64,000 nt of DNA from Euglena gracilis (GCA_039621445.1 CP154954.1:1054001-1118000), one strand, 5' to 3'; counted from the stretch's first letter, positions 46,201 to 61,137 are shown. The notes: generated by a model not told the origin, from the sequence alone. Made by a program: numbers and translations.

Positions 46201-49200
46201 TCAAAAATTTAAATAATCGAATTTTTTATAATTATTTGTAAAAATTTTAATATCAATACATAAAGATTGCATTTCTAAAATAAATAACTTGAAAGCTTCG
46301 GGAATATTTGGCTTAGAAAAATAAGTACCATTTATTAAACTAAATAACGCTTCTGATCTATTTAATACATCATCAGATTTAATAGTTAATAACTCCTGCA
46401 ACAAATATGCAGCACCAAATCCTTCTATAGCCCAAACCTCCATTTCCCCAAACCTTTGTCCACCATTTTTCGATTTTCCACGTAAAGGTTGTTGAGTTAC
46501 TGAAGAATAAGGGCCGGTAACTCTCGCATGAATTTTGTCTTTAACCATATGTATTAATTTTAAAATATACGCATAACCAAAAGCTACAGGGTGATCAAAA
46601 GGCCTACAATTTCTACCATCATATAAAAAGGCTTTTCCTGGATAATTTGGATTAAAAAGCCAATCTTTTTTAGTTCTTTTACGCGCTTCATTTAATTTTT
46701 TATACACAAAAGATTTTGAATTCATACTTGTTTGGACTTCATCAAAAGGTTGAATTTTATACCTTTCTTTCAAAAATAAAGAAGACAAGTTTAACAAACT
46801 TTCAAAGACTTGACCAACATTCATTCTAGATGGTATGCCTAGAGGATTTAAAATCATATCAACAGGTGTACCATCAGGAAGAAAAGGCATATCTATAGAC
46901 GGAACAATTTTCGAAATTATACCTTTATTACCATGCCGTCCTGCAATTTTATCACCTATTTGTATTCTGCGTTTTTCGGCAACATGAATAAGAACAGAAC
47001 AATTCGACTTTTTACATAAAATCTCAACACTTGTAACAATACCTACCAAAGAGCGAGGAGAACGTAAAGAAACGTCTTTTCGTACCTTATTGCCAAAAAA
47101 TGCTATTAACATTTTATTTTTTGGCGTATTTTTTAACTTAACTTTAATTCTTCCAATTAAAACATCCTGTGCTTTAATCTCTGAACCTATTTTAATAATA
47201 CCATTATTTTTCAAGTTTTTAATAGTTTTTAAACTTGCATTAGGAATAAACATACTAATATTTTCTTAAAACTTAACAAATTAATATTCGTTTTCAAACT
47301 AAACATCTAAACTAATAATAGATTTAGCTTTATTAAATAAAATAAACATTTTTCATTTAAATCAAAAAATTTTAATTGAATTTAATTTTTCATTAATAAT
47401 GAAATATGAAAAAAAGCTAAATATAAATTTTTGAAAAAGTTATAAAAAAAATTAATAATTTTAAAAACAAATAAAAGTTATAATTATCTCTAAATAATAT
47501 TTATACCAAAATTTACGAAAAATAAAATTAAGAATTAAATTTTCAAAATTAACTAAATTTAAATTCGCACACCTTTTTTTTCATCATTTACAATAAAAGT
47601 TTTAAATTTTTTCATATGTATAGAAGTAAAAATATCTTCAAAAACAAGCCTTTCACTAATAATTACGGCATCTTCAAAATTATAACCTTCCCATCCAAGG
47701 TACGCGACCAAAACATTTTTTCCTAAACAAATGCCACCTCTTAATGTACTCATACCATCAGCTATAATTTGTCCTTTTCTAACCCACTCACCTTCATGAA
47801 CAATAGGAATTTTCTGAATATAAACACCGTGATTCGATTTCTTAGGAGACTCTAAAAAATAAATTTTTTGGTTAACTTTTTTAATAAGTTTAAAATTTTT
47901 TTGAGATATTTCATTTAAGCACCCCAATAAATTAAAAAAAGAATAATTTTTATTAAAAAATTCAATATTAGCACAATATTCTTCCTCTTGAATAACTATT
48001 TTTTTTAAACTAGAATAAATTACTTTTCCACTACTTTTTGCTAAAACCGTGGCATCACTTTCTCGATTAATTAAAGCCTCGCGTCCAGTTTTTATAAAAG
48101 GAACTTCCTTTTCCAATAAAATAAGAGATTGTCGTTGCATGTTTGAACCCATAAGAACCCTATTAGCATCGTTATGCTCCAAAAAAGGAACTAAGCCTGT
48201 ACCTAATGAAGTAAATTGATCTGTTGAAATACTTATAAAATCAATATTTTTTGAGAAAGAATATGAAAAAATTTTACTTCTTTTAACACCTAGAAGCTTA
48301 TTTTTATCTAAAAGATTACTTTGAGAACTTCTAAAGACATCAAACGGAGCTACTGTAAAATATTTTTCCTGCGCAGAAGAAATAAAATAAATTCCTTTAT
48401 TGGTTTCTATCTTTCCTCTCAAAACCTTATAAAAAGGGCTTTCTAAAAATCCATACTTATCAACTCTTACATCTTTTGCTAAAGATAAAATCAAACCAGC
48501 ATTTTTTCCCTCACTTGTCTCAATAGGACAAACCCTTCCATATTGACTAGTATTTATTTCTCTTACATCTAACTTTGTTCTTTCTTTATTAAGACCATTA
48601 GGACCAAAGGGACTTAACTTCCTTTTATGTGTAAGCTCAGACAAAGAATTTGTATCATCTAACAATTGAGAAAGTGGATTAACAGAAAAAAACTTTCGAA
48701 TACGATTAGTTATAAAGTAAGAATTAAAAAATCTAGATAATCTAAAAGTTTTTTCAGAAGGATTTTTATAAAGAAATATCAATTTTTCTTTTAAACTAGA
48801 TTCTAATTCATTTAAAATAATTCGGAATTGACTTTGAAGAAGTTCACCTATACTACGTACTAATTTGTTTTTTAAATCATCGATCTCATCAAAAGGTATC
48901 ATTAATAAAATATTGCTAAAAAATTTTTATAATAAATAAAAATTTTAATAAATTTAAATAAACAAACAAATAAAGATACTATTATTCTTCATTATTTCCC
49001 AACCTTTCTTTAACTCAATCAAATAATGAGCTATACCCAAAACATCTTCGGGTTGCAAAGTTCTATTACTTTGAAAAAATTCGGATCTATAAATTTTAGT
49101 ATTAACCCTAAAGCGACCTACTTCACCCAAATCATATTTACGTGTTTAATCTCGGCTAATAATGCTGGCATAAAATAATAAATCAAAAAATTTTAAAATA

Positions 49201-50326
49201 ATCTATAAAAAATTTAACTTTTGTAAATTACAAAAAATACACGAATAAACTCAAGATCCATAAACTTTGAACGTAAAAATTTTCGGGCATTTCCTTTCAG
49301 ATAAAAAAACATCTGAAAAAATAAAAAAAATATTAATATCTTATTAACTAAAAAAATAATATAAAATAATAAAATCAAACATATAAAAATCTCAAAAAAC
49401 GAACATTAACTTCGTTTGGAAAAAATATTTTATAAAATTCGAAAAATTCCAATCTAATACCATAAGACTCACTTTCTTGTAACGTTTCTATAAAAATAGG
49501 ATCGTTAAGATACAAAAAAAATTTTTTCGGGATAGGCCTAAGCATTTCAAAAAATTTATTAAAGGTATAGCTGTCTTTATTTTGTCTACTTTAACGAAAA
49601 TTCCCTCGTCTTGACCCAAATATAAAAAATTTTCAATTTTAAAAAAGAATTTAATTTAATGTAAAAATATAATTTAAAAATCCAAATTACTAAATAACAT
49701 TTAAAAACGCACATCAATTTTAAAAGTTAACCAACTACCAAAAGTTGGTATTAACGTCGCAAATATGGAATCATTATAACGATTTTTTTCAAAATAAACG
49801 CCAGGACTACGAATAATTTGGTTAAAAATGAATTAAAAAAACTCAAACCTAAAAATTAAAAAAAAATTAACTTATAAATATAATTAATAAAAAATTAAAA
49901 GTAATAATATAAACCACATCCATAATTCTTTTATTACCGTTAAAAATAAACGTACCTTTTTCAGTCATTAAAGGAATTTTTTTTTTTTATTTATATTTAT
50001 TTAATAAGATAATAAATTCTTTTTTGCTAAAAAAAACTTATTATTATAATGAAAAATATATTATAAAATTAATAGGAAAAATAATAAAAATCTCTCCTAA
50101 CAAGGAACATATTATTATAGGTAACTTCAACAGGTATATGAACAGATAAACTGTATGTTTCCCCGTTTTTCAATGCAAATTCAGCAGATATTTTAGGCTT
50201 TTTATATTTCACATTATCTGTTTGAAAGCTTATCCTAAAGCCTTCATGAGCTATATCTTTTATTTTTCTTAACTCTTCTACCAAACCCTTTTTTAAAAAG
50301 GAGCGAAAACTATTTCGTTGTATCAT
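46201..50326 (-). CDS. rpoB: Plastid RNA polymerase beta subunit (right arm)
   Basis: Mirror copy of the left-arm gene. The 3' exon (46,201-47,253) is intact for 350 codons, MFIPNASLKTIKNLKNNGII through to NYKKFDYLNF-stop, and confirms that the left arm lost one A. The large exon spans about 47,571-48,917, and the first exon begins at 50,326. Catalytic-core blocks (ELTHKRKLSPFGPNGL, CPIETSEGKNAGLI, GRHGNKGIISK) are all present. This is the better of the two copies. Confidence 0.93.
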
Positions 50327-50349
50327 CAGTAAAATTTTTATCTAACATA

Positions 50350-51722
50350 AACATACCAAAAAAAATTATTTATTTATTTGTAATAAATAAAACCAAAGTT
50401 AAGAATTAATTCACAAATCTAATAAATTAGAGCGTACTCTACAACCATTTACCATTTCTCACAAAGTTCAAACAGTCTGTTTCTTTGATTTGACATTAAT
50501 AGTATAATGGATTTTTTAAAATTAATTTTAAATGCATATAAATTAACTAACCTTAATATTTAATAAAACAAAAAGTTCCCTTAAAAAAATAATGTTTTAA
50601 AACAATTACTTCGATGTTTATACAATTTTGCAGAAGTACTATTTTTCGCATTATTTTCATGGCCAAAATTAATTAACCAAGAACGAGCTTTTTTAATCCT
50701 TTATTTTCAAAGGCTTTCTTACGGAAGTTTGCAACCAACCTGTTAATGCTTACTTCTCTTTTAGTTTCATTACTCTCCATTATTAAAGACAAATTAGATG
50801 CTGAGTTAAATAAATAAATTTTCGAAAAAAATAAACGAACTCTTGTTAAATAATAGTTTTTTTATAACATAAATTTTGATATTACACTACATAAAACTAT
50901 TAGTTTTTCAAAAAAGTTGAAAAAATTAAAATGGTATTATATGAACAAATTGTTTTTATTAACTCAAAACTTTAAAAATTGAAAAATTTGCCTCTTTATT
51001 AAATTTGATACTAAAAAATTATTGTCTTGTTTTTTTCATATCATAGGAGTTTTCTAAAAATTTAATAATTTATATTTTTTTTTTTTTATTTACTTGTTCT
51101 TACCATTTAATAAAAATTTGGCTTTTATTAAAAAAATTTTTTCATTAAATATTATATTGAAATTTATAACGAAAACGATGCTCTAATTCTATATTTAGTT
51201 GATTAGATGGAAATTTGATAAAATTAGAACCATTTTTACTAATATAAATAGGTCAAGTGTTACACATACAATAGAGAAAATAAACCATAAAAAATTAAAG
51301 TATTTTTAACAAAATTGACGTACAATTTTTGTCCTAACTTGAAAAAATAACAATCTTCAATTCTTGTAATAGGAAAGTTTGGCAAATTTATGGTATTATA
51401 GTAAAATAACAAAGTTTAAACTAGCTCAATATTAGAAAAAATTTTAAGCAATAGTATAAATAATTATTAAATTGACAAAAAATCATAACCAAAAAAGTAT
51501 TAGAGTTCAAATTTTTAAGAGTCACTTTTTCTTTATTCAAAGATTGTCTTAAAAATTTCTTTACAAAAAGTTCAAACATGATGTTTTTTTATTATTTAAC
51601 TTGTTGAGAGAAAAATTTTTTATCAAAACTTTAAAGATTTTAACTACTTTAACAAAGAAATCGACAAAATTCATAAAAATCAATCAAAAACATACTCAAT
51701 ATTAATAAATAAACTCGCGATA
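50350..51722. other. Inverted copy of the rpoB to rrn spacer
   Basis: Reverse complement of 37,726-39,098, with a few homopolymer differences (for example near 51,075). No gene recognised. Confidence 0.6.
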
Positions 51723-51835
51723 AGGGCACTAAAAGCTTTTCCCAGAAAGCAACCTTCCAAGTATCCATTTACCCTTTATGTTTAACTTGCAAGTTCGAAA
51801 TGTTTTAAGTGGATCCATAAAGACAAGAGCACCCT
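51723..51835 (-). rRNA. rrn5: 5S rRNA, unit C (array-end type)
   Basis: Reverse complement of the 37,613 copy, the variant with GCTTTTAGTG; it is again the 5S nearest to rpoB. Confidence 0.95.
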
Positions 51836-51919
51836 AAAATAAAAGTTCATTCAAGAAACTTTTAAATCTTAAAAAAGTGACAAGTAAAAATAAATGTTTT
51901 GTTTTCATATAGGAAAAAA

Positions 51920-52227
51920 TTTTCGGTCGGTTAGTATATCTCGGCTAAAATTGTTACCAATTGTACACCTAATACCTATCAAACGGTTCGTCTTACCGTG
52001 ACCTATGAAGAGTACTTATCTTAAGGTGGGCTTCCTACTTATATGCTTTCAGCAGTTATCCACTCCGCACTTGACTACCCAGCGTATTCTGTTGGCACAA
52101 AAACTGGTACATCAGTGGTGCGTCCTTCCCGGTCCTCTCGTACTAAGGAAAGCGCCTTTCAATACTCTAACGCTCACACCGGATATGGACCGAACTGTCT
52201 CTCGACGTTCTGAACCCAGCTCACGTA

Positions 52228-52262
<35 letters not shown>

Positions 52263-52279
52263 GTACTACCGCCCCAGGT

Positions 52280-52339
<60 letters not shown>

Positions 52340-52827
52340 CAGCCTGTTATCCCTAGAGTAACTTTTATCTTTTTACGACGGCCTTTCCATACAGCACCGT
52401 CGGGTCACTAAGACCGACTTTAGTCTCTGTTTGACTTATAAGTCTCACAGTCAAGCTTTCTTATGCCTTTACACTCCACAACTAATTTCCGTCTAGCCTG
52501 AGAAAACCTTTGTACGCCTCCGTTACTTTTTAGGAGGCTACCGCCCCAGTAAAACTGCCCACCTGAAACTGTCAATTATCATGATTGTACATAAGATTAA
52601 GATTAGATTTCTAGCTTTCTCAGAGTGGTATCTCATTTTTCGGCTCCCCGTATCCCAAAAGACAAGATCATAGCCTCCCACCTATTCTGCGCAAAAAAAG
52701 CCCGAAACCAATTTCAGGATACAGTAAAGCTTCATAGGGTCTTTCTGTCCAAGTGCAAGTAGACCGCATCTTCACAGTCAATTCTATTTCACCGAGTCTC
52801 TTTCTGAGACAGTGTCCAAATCGTTAA

Positions 52828-52880
<53 letters not shown>

Positions 52881-54805
52881 AATTATAGTTATTGCCGCTG
52901 TTCACAGGGGCTTCAGTCACTAGCTTTGCTTACGCTAACCAATTTCTTTAACCTTCCTGCACTGAGCAGGCCTCGGCCCCCATACATCGTTTTTCAACTT
53001 CGCGGAGACCTGTGCTTTTGGTAAGCAGTCGCTTGGACCTCTTTTCTGCCACCTCATTAGAGGTACTTCTTCTTCCGAAGTTACGAAGTCATTTTGCCGA
53101 GTTCCTTAGAAAGAGTTATCTCGCGCTCCTTAGTATATTCTACTAACCTACCTGTGTCAGTTTACGGTACAGGCGAGCTCACTATACATAAACAAAAGTT
53201 TTTCTTGGAAACATGACATCAATCACTTTCAATACCGTAGTATTTATACTATTCAGGCCTTAAGACAAAATATTTTTTTTAATATTTGATACCTCTTGAA
53301 CCCTTAAACCACAAACCATCACGTGGCCGATCTAGCCTTTTTCGTCACTCCTTACAAGTGAGCATTCGGTACAGGAATATTAACCTGTCATCCATCAATT
53401 TACGTTGTTAAACCTTATTTTAGGACCTGACTAACCCTTAGAGGACGAACCTGGCTAAGGAAACCTTAGGTTTTCGGAGCATAGGATTTTCACCAATGTT
53501 TTCGTTACTTAAGCCGACATTCTCACTTCTGTTTAATCCAGAACTATTTTCACTATTCCTTCTCTTCAACACAGAACGCTCTTCTACCGATTTCTCTCAC
53601 ACCTTCGGCAAATTACTTAGTCCCGTTCATTTTCGGCGCACTATCACTTGACCAGTAAGCTATTACGCACTTTTTAAAGGAATGGCTGCTTCTAAGCCAA
53701 CCTCCTGGTTGTCTATGTAATAGTACATCCTTTACCACTTAGTAATTATTTAGGGGCCTTAAGTAGTGATCTGGGCTGTTTCCCTCTTGACAATGAAGCT
53801 TATCCCCCACTGTCTCACTGATTAATTGAAATATAACTTAGTATTCAGAGTTTGCCACAACTTGGTACCATTTTCATAGCCCGCATCGAAACAGTGCTTT
53901 ACCCCTAATGTTTACCATAATTAAACGCTGCGCCTCAACGCATTTCGAAGAGATCCAGCTAGCTCCAAGTTCGATTGGAATTTCTCCCCTAATCACAGTT
54001 CATCCCCCAATTTTTCAACATTGGTGGGTTCGGTCCTCCATTCTGTTTTACCAAAACTTCAACCTGACCATGATTAGATCACCTGGGTTCGGGTCTATAA
54101 GCAATGACATAAACTTTCAAGAAGAAAGTTTTTCGCTTTATTTAAGCTCGATTTCACTATGGCTCCGGAAAAACCTTAACCTTGCCATCACCTATAAGTC
54201 GCCGGCTCATTCTTCAACAGGCACACAGTCAATCTTTAAATAGATCTCCTACTGCTTGTAAACTTATGCTTTCATATTCTATTTCACTCACTTCTCAGTG
54301 TTCTATTTCAGCTTTCCCTCACGGTACTCGTACACTATCGGTCATTTAGGAGTATTTAGCCTTACGAGATGGTCCTCGCTGATTCACACAGAATTCCACG
54401 TGCTCTATGCTACTCGGGAAAATCAAAAATTACTTTTTAAAAACAAATACGGGATTTAAAACCCTCTTTGATTTTGTTTTCAACAAATTCTCTATCTTTT
54501 TCAGTAATTATAATATACCCACAACACCCATAAAGGTTTAGGCTGATTTCCGTTAGCTCGCCACTAATAAGAAAATCGCTTTTGCTTTCTTTTCCTTCGG
54601 CTACTAAGATGTTTCAGTTCACCAAGTTCTCTACATTATTTGTATACCATTTCATTGTAATGTTAAAGTAATAGGTTGCCCCATTCGGGAATCTTTAGAT
54701 TAAAGCTCGTCTTTAGCTCCCTAAAGCATATCGTTAATTTCTACGCCCTTCTTCGACTCTAAATGCCAAGCAATCCCGCATAAGCCCTTGTTCATTTGAA
54801 CCTAC
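51920..54805 (-). rRNA. rrn23: 23S rRNA, unit C
   Basis: Complete minus-strand copy. One base differs from the others near 52,372 (AAAAAGATAAAAG for AAACAGATAAAAG, rRNA sense). Ends approximate. Confidence 0.97.
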
Positions 54806-54818
54806 ATCAAAACCTTTT

Positions 54819-54891
54819 TGGAGATAAGCGGACTCGAACCGCTGACATCTGCCTTGCAAAGGCAGCGCTCTACCAACTGAGCTATACCCCC
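54819..54891 (-). tRNA. trnA-UGC: tRNA-Ala (UGC), unit C
   Basis: Same 73-nt cloverleaf as the forward copies, anticodon UGC. Confidence 0.97.
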
Positions 54892-54901
54892 AAAACCAAG
54901 A

Positions 54902-54974
54902 GGGCCATGCTAGACTTGAACTAGCGACCTTACCCTTATCAAGGGTATGCTCTAACCAACTGAGCTAATAGCCC
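54902..54974 (-). tRNA. trnI-GAU: tRNA-Ile (GAU), unit C
   Basis: Same 73-nt cloverleaf as the forward copies, anticodon GAU. Confidence 0.97.
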
Positions 54975-55060
54975 TCTTGGAAAAATAAGAGGTTTCCCTA
55001 CTTATTTTTTTTATTTTTCATTGTTTCCAATCTATACATTTTTTTAGTTAAAAAACTAAA

Positions 55061-55179
55061 GGGAGTTGTTCCAGCCACACCTTCCAGTACGGCTACCTTG
55101 TTACGACTTCACCCCAGTCACCAGCCAGGCCTTAGGTATTTCCCTCTTTTCAGGCAAGATAATAACTTCGGGCACAGCC

Positions 55180-55217
<38 letters not shown>

Positions 55218-55473
55218 AGAACGTATTCACCGCCGTATAGCTGACCGGCGATTACTAGCGATTCCGGCTTCATGTAGGCGAGTTTCAGCCTACAATCCGA
55301 ACTTAGGCTAAGTTTTAAGATTAGCTCATTTTCACAAAATTGCAACTTATTGTCTTAACCATTGTAGCACGTGTGTAGCCCAGGATATAAGGGGCATGAT
55401 GACTTGACGTCGTCCTCACCTTCCTCCGGTAATAACCAGCAGTATTTCTAAATGACAAGCGTTAATTAAAAAA

Positions 55474-55538
<65 letters not shown>

Positions 55539-55606
55539 CCACCTGTGTCTAGATACCCGAAGGTACTGCGTTCTTTCAAACTTCCTCCTAGATCCTGTCA
55601 AATCCT

Positions 55607-55687
<81 letters not shown>

Positions 55688-55780
55688 CTTGTGCAAGCGT
55701 ACTCCCCAGGCGGGATACTTAACGTGTTAACTACAGCAGTGCACTTTCAGCACCACTTAGTATCCATAGTTTACGGCCAA

Positions 55781-55812
<32 letters not shown>

Positions 55813-56553
55813 TCAGCTTTCGTTTCTCAGCGTCAGTATTGGCCTAGAAAAGTGCCTTCGCCATTGGTGTTCTTTCCAATCTCTACGCATTTCACCGCTA
55901 CACTGGAAATTCCCTTCACCCCTACCATACTCAAGTCTAGCAGTTTTTAATGCCCTTCCAAAGTTAAGCTTTGACTTTTAACATTAAACACACTTGACCG
56001 CCTACAAACTCTTTACGCCCAATAATTCCGGATAACGCTCGCATCTCCCGTATTACCGCGGCTGCTGGCACGGAATTAGCCGATGCTTATTCCTCAAATA
56101 CCGTCATTTCTTCTTCTTTGAGAAAAGAAGTTTACAACCCAAAGGCCGTCTTCCTTCACGCGGTATTGCTCCGTCAGGCTTGCGCCCATTGCGGAAAATT
56201 CCTCACTGCTGCCTTCCGTAGAAGTCTGTTCCGTTCTCAATCCCAGTGTGGCTGATCATCCTCTCAAATCAGCTACTGATCGTCGCCTTGGTAAGCCTTT
56301 ACCTCACCAACAAGCTAATCAGATGCAAGCTCATGCCTAGGCGAAATTCTCTTTAACTAGCTACTCACATAGATCTAGTAAATTATGAGGCATTAGCAAA
56401 CGTTTCCATCTGTTATTCCTCGCCCAAGCGCAGATTCTTACATATTACTCACCCGTCCGCCACTAAATTACTATTGCTAGTAATTTCGTTCAACTTGCAT
56501 GTGTTAAGCATACCGCCAGCGTTCACCCTGAGCAAGGATCAAACTCGTCATTT
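55061..56553 (-). rRNA. rrn16: 16S rRNA, unit C
   Basis: Complete 1493-nt minus-strand copy with the conserved GCAACGAGCGCAACCC stretch intact. Near 56,421 it reads GGGCGAGG where the other copies have GGGTGAGG (rRNA sense). Confidence 0.98.
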
Positions 56554-57642
56554 CCAAAACATCAAAGTTGGTCAAATCCTCTCACCCTCTTGGTGACCAA
56601 GCAAGGGGCACATTTACTATAATGTGTACACTAAAAGCGCGCTTTGTAGGATTCGAACCTACTACATCAGGTTTTGGAGACCTACGCCTTAGGATTTTAA
56701 AGAAAAGAAATATTTGGCTAATACAAGGATTCAATCCACGACCCTACCCTTATCAAAGGTATTCTATAATAATAAAAGATAATAGTGATCTTTGAAAAAT
56801 AAAAAATTTTCCTTTTGATTTTTTTATTTTTTAAAATTTATACGGTATTTTAAAAAAAAAAAAAAAAATTGTCCCAGCCACACGTTAAAGTACGGAAAAA
56901 TTTACACTAGGAATTAAGCTAAGTTATTTCTTGTGAATGAAAAGAATTCACAAGATCAGGGGTAAAAGCATAACACCTAAACTGTGCGCATGAGCATTTA
57001 CGTATGAAAGTCTAGGAACCTTACCTTAATATTTTTCAATATCACAAAATATAGGGTACTCAGCAGCAATATAAGAAGTATAAAGACATTTTGGTCTCTT
57101 GTAGCATTTTATAAATATTCGTCCAAATCGACAATGAACGACACGCTTCTTACTAGCAAAAGATTTACAACTAAAAAGCACACACATAACACAAAGAACC
57201 AAATACAAAGTAGCAATAACTATAATGTACAACAAAATAAAACTCTTATCAGAAGATTACCTAATATTCTCACTATGATTCAACCTATCTTGTTGAATTT
57301 TGTGATTAATCTTTTATATTAGCGAAGAAACATAGTCATTTTCCAAACACTCGAGGATATTATTCATATCGTTTAAAATTTTAAAAGAAAAATATTACGA
57401 AATTCACTGATTTCTATAAACAGATTGTCTTATTTTTTCCGAAGCATCATGTTTTGGCCAAAAAAAATTCAAACTTAAAGGAAACGTGGTTTGACAAATT
57501 CCTTGGTTTAATTATACCACAATACATTTATCCATGCAATAAAACACTAACGTAACGGCAGTCATAAAAATTACTCGAAAATCGAGTTAATATTAATAAA
57601 TAAACTCACTAAGAGACAATTAAATAAATTAAACTTCCCATA
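56554..57642 (-). other. rrn spacer between units D and C, with pseudo-trnW and pseudo-trnI
   Basis: Inverted copy of the 31,805-32,894 spacer. Pseudo-trnW at about 56,637-56,692 and pseudo-trnI at about 56,716-56,765. The stem-loop near 56,606-56,630 is broken by a change to TGTACAC. The poly-A run near 56,850 differs in length from the other copies. Confidence 0.8.
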
Positions 57643-57755
57643 AGGGCACTAAAATCTTTTCCCGGAAAGTAACCTTTCAAGTATCTATTTACCCTTTATG
57701 TTTAACTTGCAAGTTCGAAATGTTTTAAGTGGATCCATAAAGACAAGAGCACCCT
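57643..57755 (-). rRNA. rrn5: 5S rRNA, unit D (internal-unit type)
   Basis: Minus-strand 5S with the GATTTTAGTG variant, matching the copy at 31,692. Confidence 0.95.
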
Positions 57756-57839
57756 AAAATAAAAGTTCATTCAAGAAACTTTTAAATCTTAAAAAAGTGA
57801 CAAGTAAAAATAAATGTTTTGTTTTCATATAGGAAAAAA

Positions 57840-58147
57840 TTTTCGGTCGGTTAGTATATCTCGGCTAAAATTGTTACCAATTGTACACCTAATACCTATC
57901 AAACGGTTCGTCTTACCGTGACCTATGAAGAGTACTTATCTTAAGGTGGGCTTCCTACTTATATGCTTTCAGCAGTTATCCACTCCGCACTTGACTACCC
58001 AGCGTATTCTGTTGGCACAAAAACTGGTACATCAGTGGTGCGTCCTTCCCGGTCCTCTCGTACTAAGGAAAGCGCCTTTCAATACTCTAACGCTCACACC
58101 GGATATGGACCGAACTGTCTCTCGACGTTCTGAACCCAGCTCACGTA

Positions 58148-58182
<35 letters not shown>

Positions 58183-58199
58183 GTACTACCGCCCCAGGT

Positions 58200-58259
<60 letters not shown>

Positions 58260-58747
58260 CAGCCTGTTATCCCTAGAGTAACTTTTATCTGTTTACGACG
58301 GCCTTTCCATACAGCACCGTCGGGTCACTAAGACCGACTTTAGTCTCTGTTTGACTTATAAGTCTCACAGTCAAGCTTTCTTATGCCTTTACACTCCACA
58401 ACTAATTTCCGTCTAGCCTGAGAAAACCTTTGTACGCCTCCGTTACTTTTTAGGAGGCTACCGCCCCAGTAAAACTGCCCACCTGAAACTGTCAATTATC
58501 ATGATTGTACATAAGATTAAGATTAGATTTCTAGCTTTCTCAGAGTGGTATCTCATTTTTCGGCTCCCCGTATCCCAAAAGACAAGATCATAGCCTCCCA
58601 CCTATTCTGCGCAAAAAAAGCCCGAAACCAATTTCAGGATACAGTAAAGCTTCATAGGGTCTTTCTGTCCAAGTGCAAGTAGACCGCATCTTCACAGTCA
58701 ATTCTATTTCACCGAGTCTCTTTCTGAGACAGTGTCCAAATCGTTAA

Positions 58748-58800
<53 letters not shown>

Positions 58801-60726
58801 AATTATAGTTATTGCCGCTGTTCACAGGGGCTTCAGTCACTAGCTTTGCTTACGCTAACCAATTTCTTTAACCTTCCTGCACTGAGCAGGCCTCGGCCCC
58901 CATACATCGTTTTTCAACTTCGCGGAGACCTGTGCTTTTGGTAAGCAGTCGCTTGGACCTCTTTTCTGCCACCTCATTAGAGGTACTTCTTCTTCCGAAG
59001 TTACGAAGTCATTTTGCCGAGTTCCTTAGAAAGAGTTATCTCGCGCTCCTTAGTATATTCTACTAACCTACCTGTGTCAGTTTACGGTACAGGCGAGCTC
59101 ACTATACATAAACAAAAGTTTTTCTTGGAAACATGACATCAATCACTTTCAATACCGTAGTATTTATACTATTCAGGCCTTAAGACAAAATATTTTTTTT
59201 AATATTTGATACCTCTTGAACCCTTAAACCACAAACCATCACGTGGCCGATCTAGCCTTTTTCGTCACTCCTTACAAGTGAGCATTCGGTACAGGAATAT
59301 TAACCTGTCATCCATCAATTTACGTTGTTAAACCTTATTTTAGGACCTGACTAACCCTTAGAGGACGAACCTGGCTAAGGAAACCTTAGGTTTTCGGAGC
59401 ATAGGATTTTCACCAATGTTTTCGTTACTTAAGCCGACATTCTCACTTCTGTTTAATCCAGAACTATTTTCACTATTCCTTCTCTTCAACACAGAACGCT
59501 CTTCTACCGATTTCTCTCACACCTTCGGCAAATTACTTAGTCCCGTTCATTTTCGGCGCACTATCACTTGACCAGTAAGCTATTACGCACTTTTTAAAGG
59601 AATGGCTGCTTCTAAGCCAACCTCCTGGTTGTCTATGTAATAGTACATCCTTTACCACTTAGTAATTATTTAGGGGCCTTAAGTAGTGATCTGGGCTGCT
59701 TTCCCTCTTGACAATGAAGCTTATCCCCCACTGTCTCACTGATTAATTGAAATATAACTTAGTATTCAGAGTTTGCCACAACTTGGTACCATTTTCATAG
59801 CCCGCATCGAAACAGTGCTTTACCCCTAATGTTTACCATAATTAAACGCTGCGCCTCAACGCATTTCGAAGAGATCCAGCTAGCTCCAAGTTCGATTGGA
59901 ATTTCTCCCCTAATCACAGTTCATCCCCCAATTTTTCAACATTGGTGGGTTCGGTCCTCCATTCTGTTTTACCAAAACTTCAACCTGACCATGATTAGAT
60001 CACCTGGGTTCGGGTCTATAAGCAATGACATAAACTTTCAAGAAGAAAGTTTTTCGCTTTATTTAAGCTCGATTTCACTATGGCTCCGGAAAAACCTTAA
60101 CCTTGCCATCACCTATAAGTCGCCGGCTCATTCTTCAACAGGCACACAGTCAATCTTTAAATAGATCTCCTACTGCTTGTAAACTTATGCTTTCATATTC
60201 TATTTCACTCACTTCTCAGTGTTCTATTTCAGCTTTCCCTCACGGTACTCGTACACTATCGGTCATTTAGGAGTATTTAGCCTTACGAGATGGTCCTCGC
60301 TGATTCACACAGAATTCCACGTGCTCTATGCTACTCGGGAAAATCAAAAATTACTTTTTAAAAACAAATACGGGATTTAAAACCCTCTTTGATTTTGTTT
60401 TCAACAAATTCTCTATCTTTTTCAGTAATTATAATATACCCACAACACCCATAAAGGTTTAGGCTGATTTCCGTTAGCTCGCCACTAATAAGAAAATCGC
60501 TTTTGCTTTCTTTTCCTTCGGCTACTAAGATGTTTCAGTTCACCAAGTTCTCTACATTATTTGTATACCATTTCATTGTAATGTTAAAGTAATAGGTTGC
60601 CCCATTCGGGAATCTTTAGATTAAAGCTCGTCTTTAGCTCCCTAAAGCATATCGTTAATTTCTACGCCCTTCTTCGACTCTAAATGCCAAGCAATCCCGC
60701 ATAAGCCCTTGTTCATTTGAACCTAC
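57840..60726 (-). rRNA. rrn23: 23S rRNA, unit D
   Basis: Complete minus-strand copy; one extra base near 59,700 compared with unit C (a G-C step in GGGAAAGCAGCCC, rRNA sense). Ends approximate. Confidence 0.97.
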
Positions 60727-60739
60727 ATCAAAACCTTTT

Positions 60740-60812
60740 TGGAGATAAGCGGACTCGAACCGCTGACATCTGCCTTGCAAAGGCAGCGCTCTACCAACTG
60801 AGCTATACCCCC
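60740..60812 (-). tRNA. trnA-UGC: tRNA-Ala (UGC), unit D
   Basis: Same 73-nt cloverleaf, anticodon UGC. Confidence 0.97.
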
Positions 60813-60822
60813 AAAACCAAGA

Positions 60823-60895
60823 GGGCCATGCTAGACTTGAACTAGCGACCTTACCCTTATCAAGGGTATGCTCTAACCAACTGAGCTAATAGCCC
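60823..60895 (-). tRNA. trnI-GAU: tRNA-Ile (GAU), unit D
   Basis: Same 73-nt cloverleaf, anticodon GAU. Confidence 0.97.
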
Positions 60896-60980
60896 TCTTG
60901 GAAAAATAAGAGGTTTCCCTACTTATTTTTTTATTTTTCATTGTTTCCAATCTATACATTTTTTTAGTTAAAAAACTAAA

Positions 60981-61099
60981 GGGAGTTGTTCCAGCCACAC
61001 CTTCCAGTACGGCTACCTTGTTACGACTTCACCCCAGTCACCAGCCAGGCCTTAGGTATTTCCCTCTTTTCAGGCAAGATAATAACTTCGGGCACAGCC

Positions 61100-61137
<38 letters not shown>
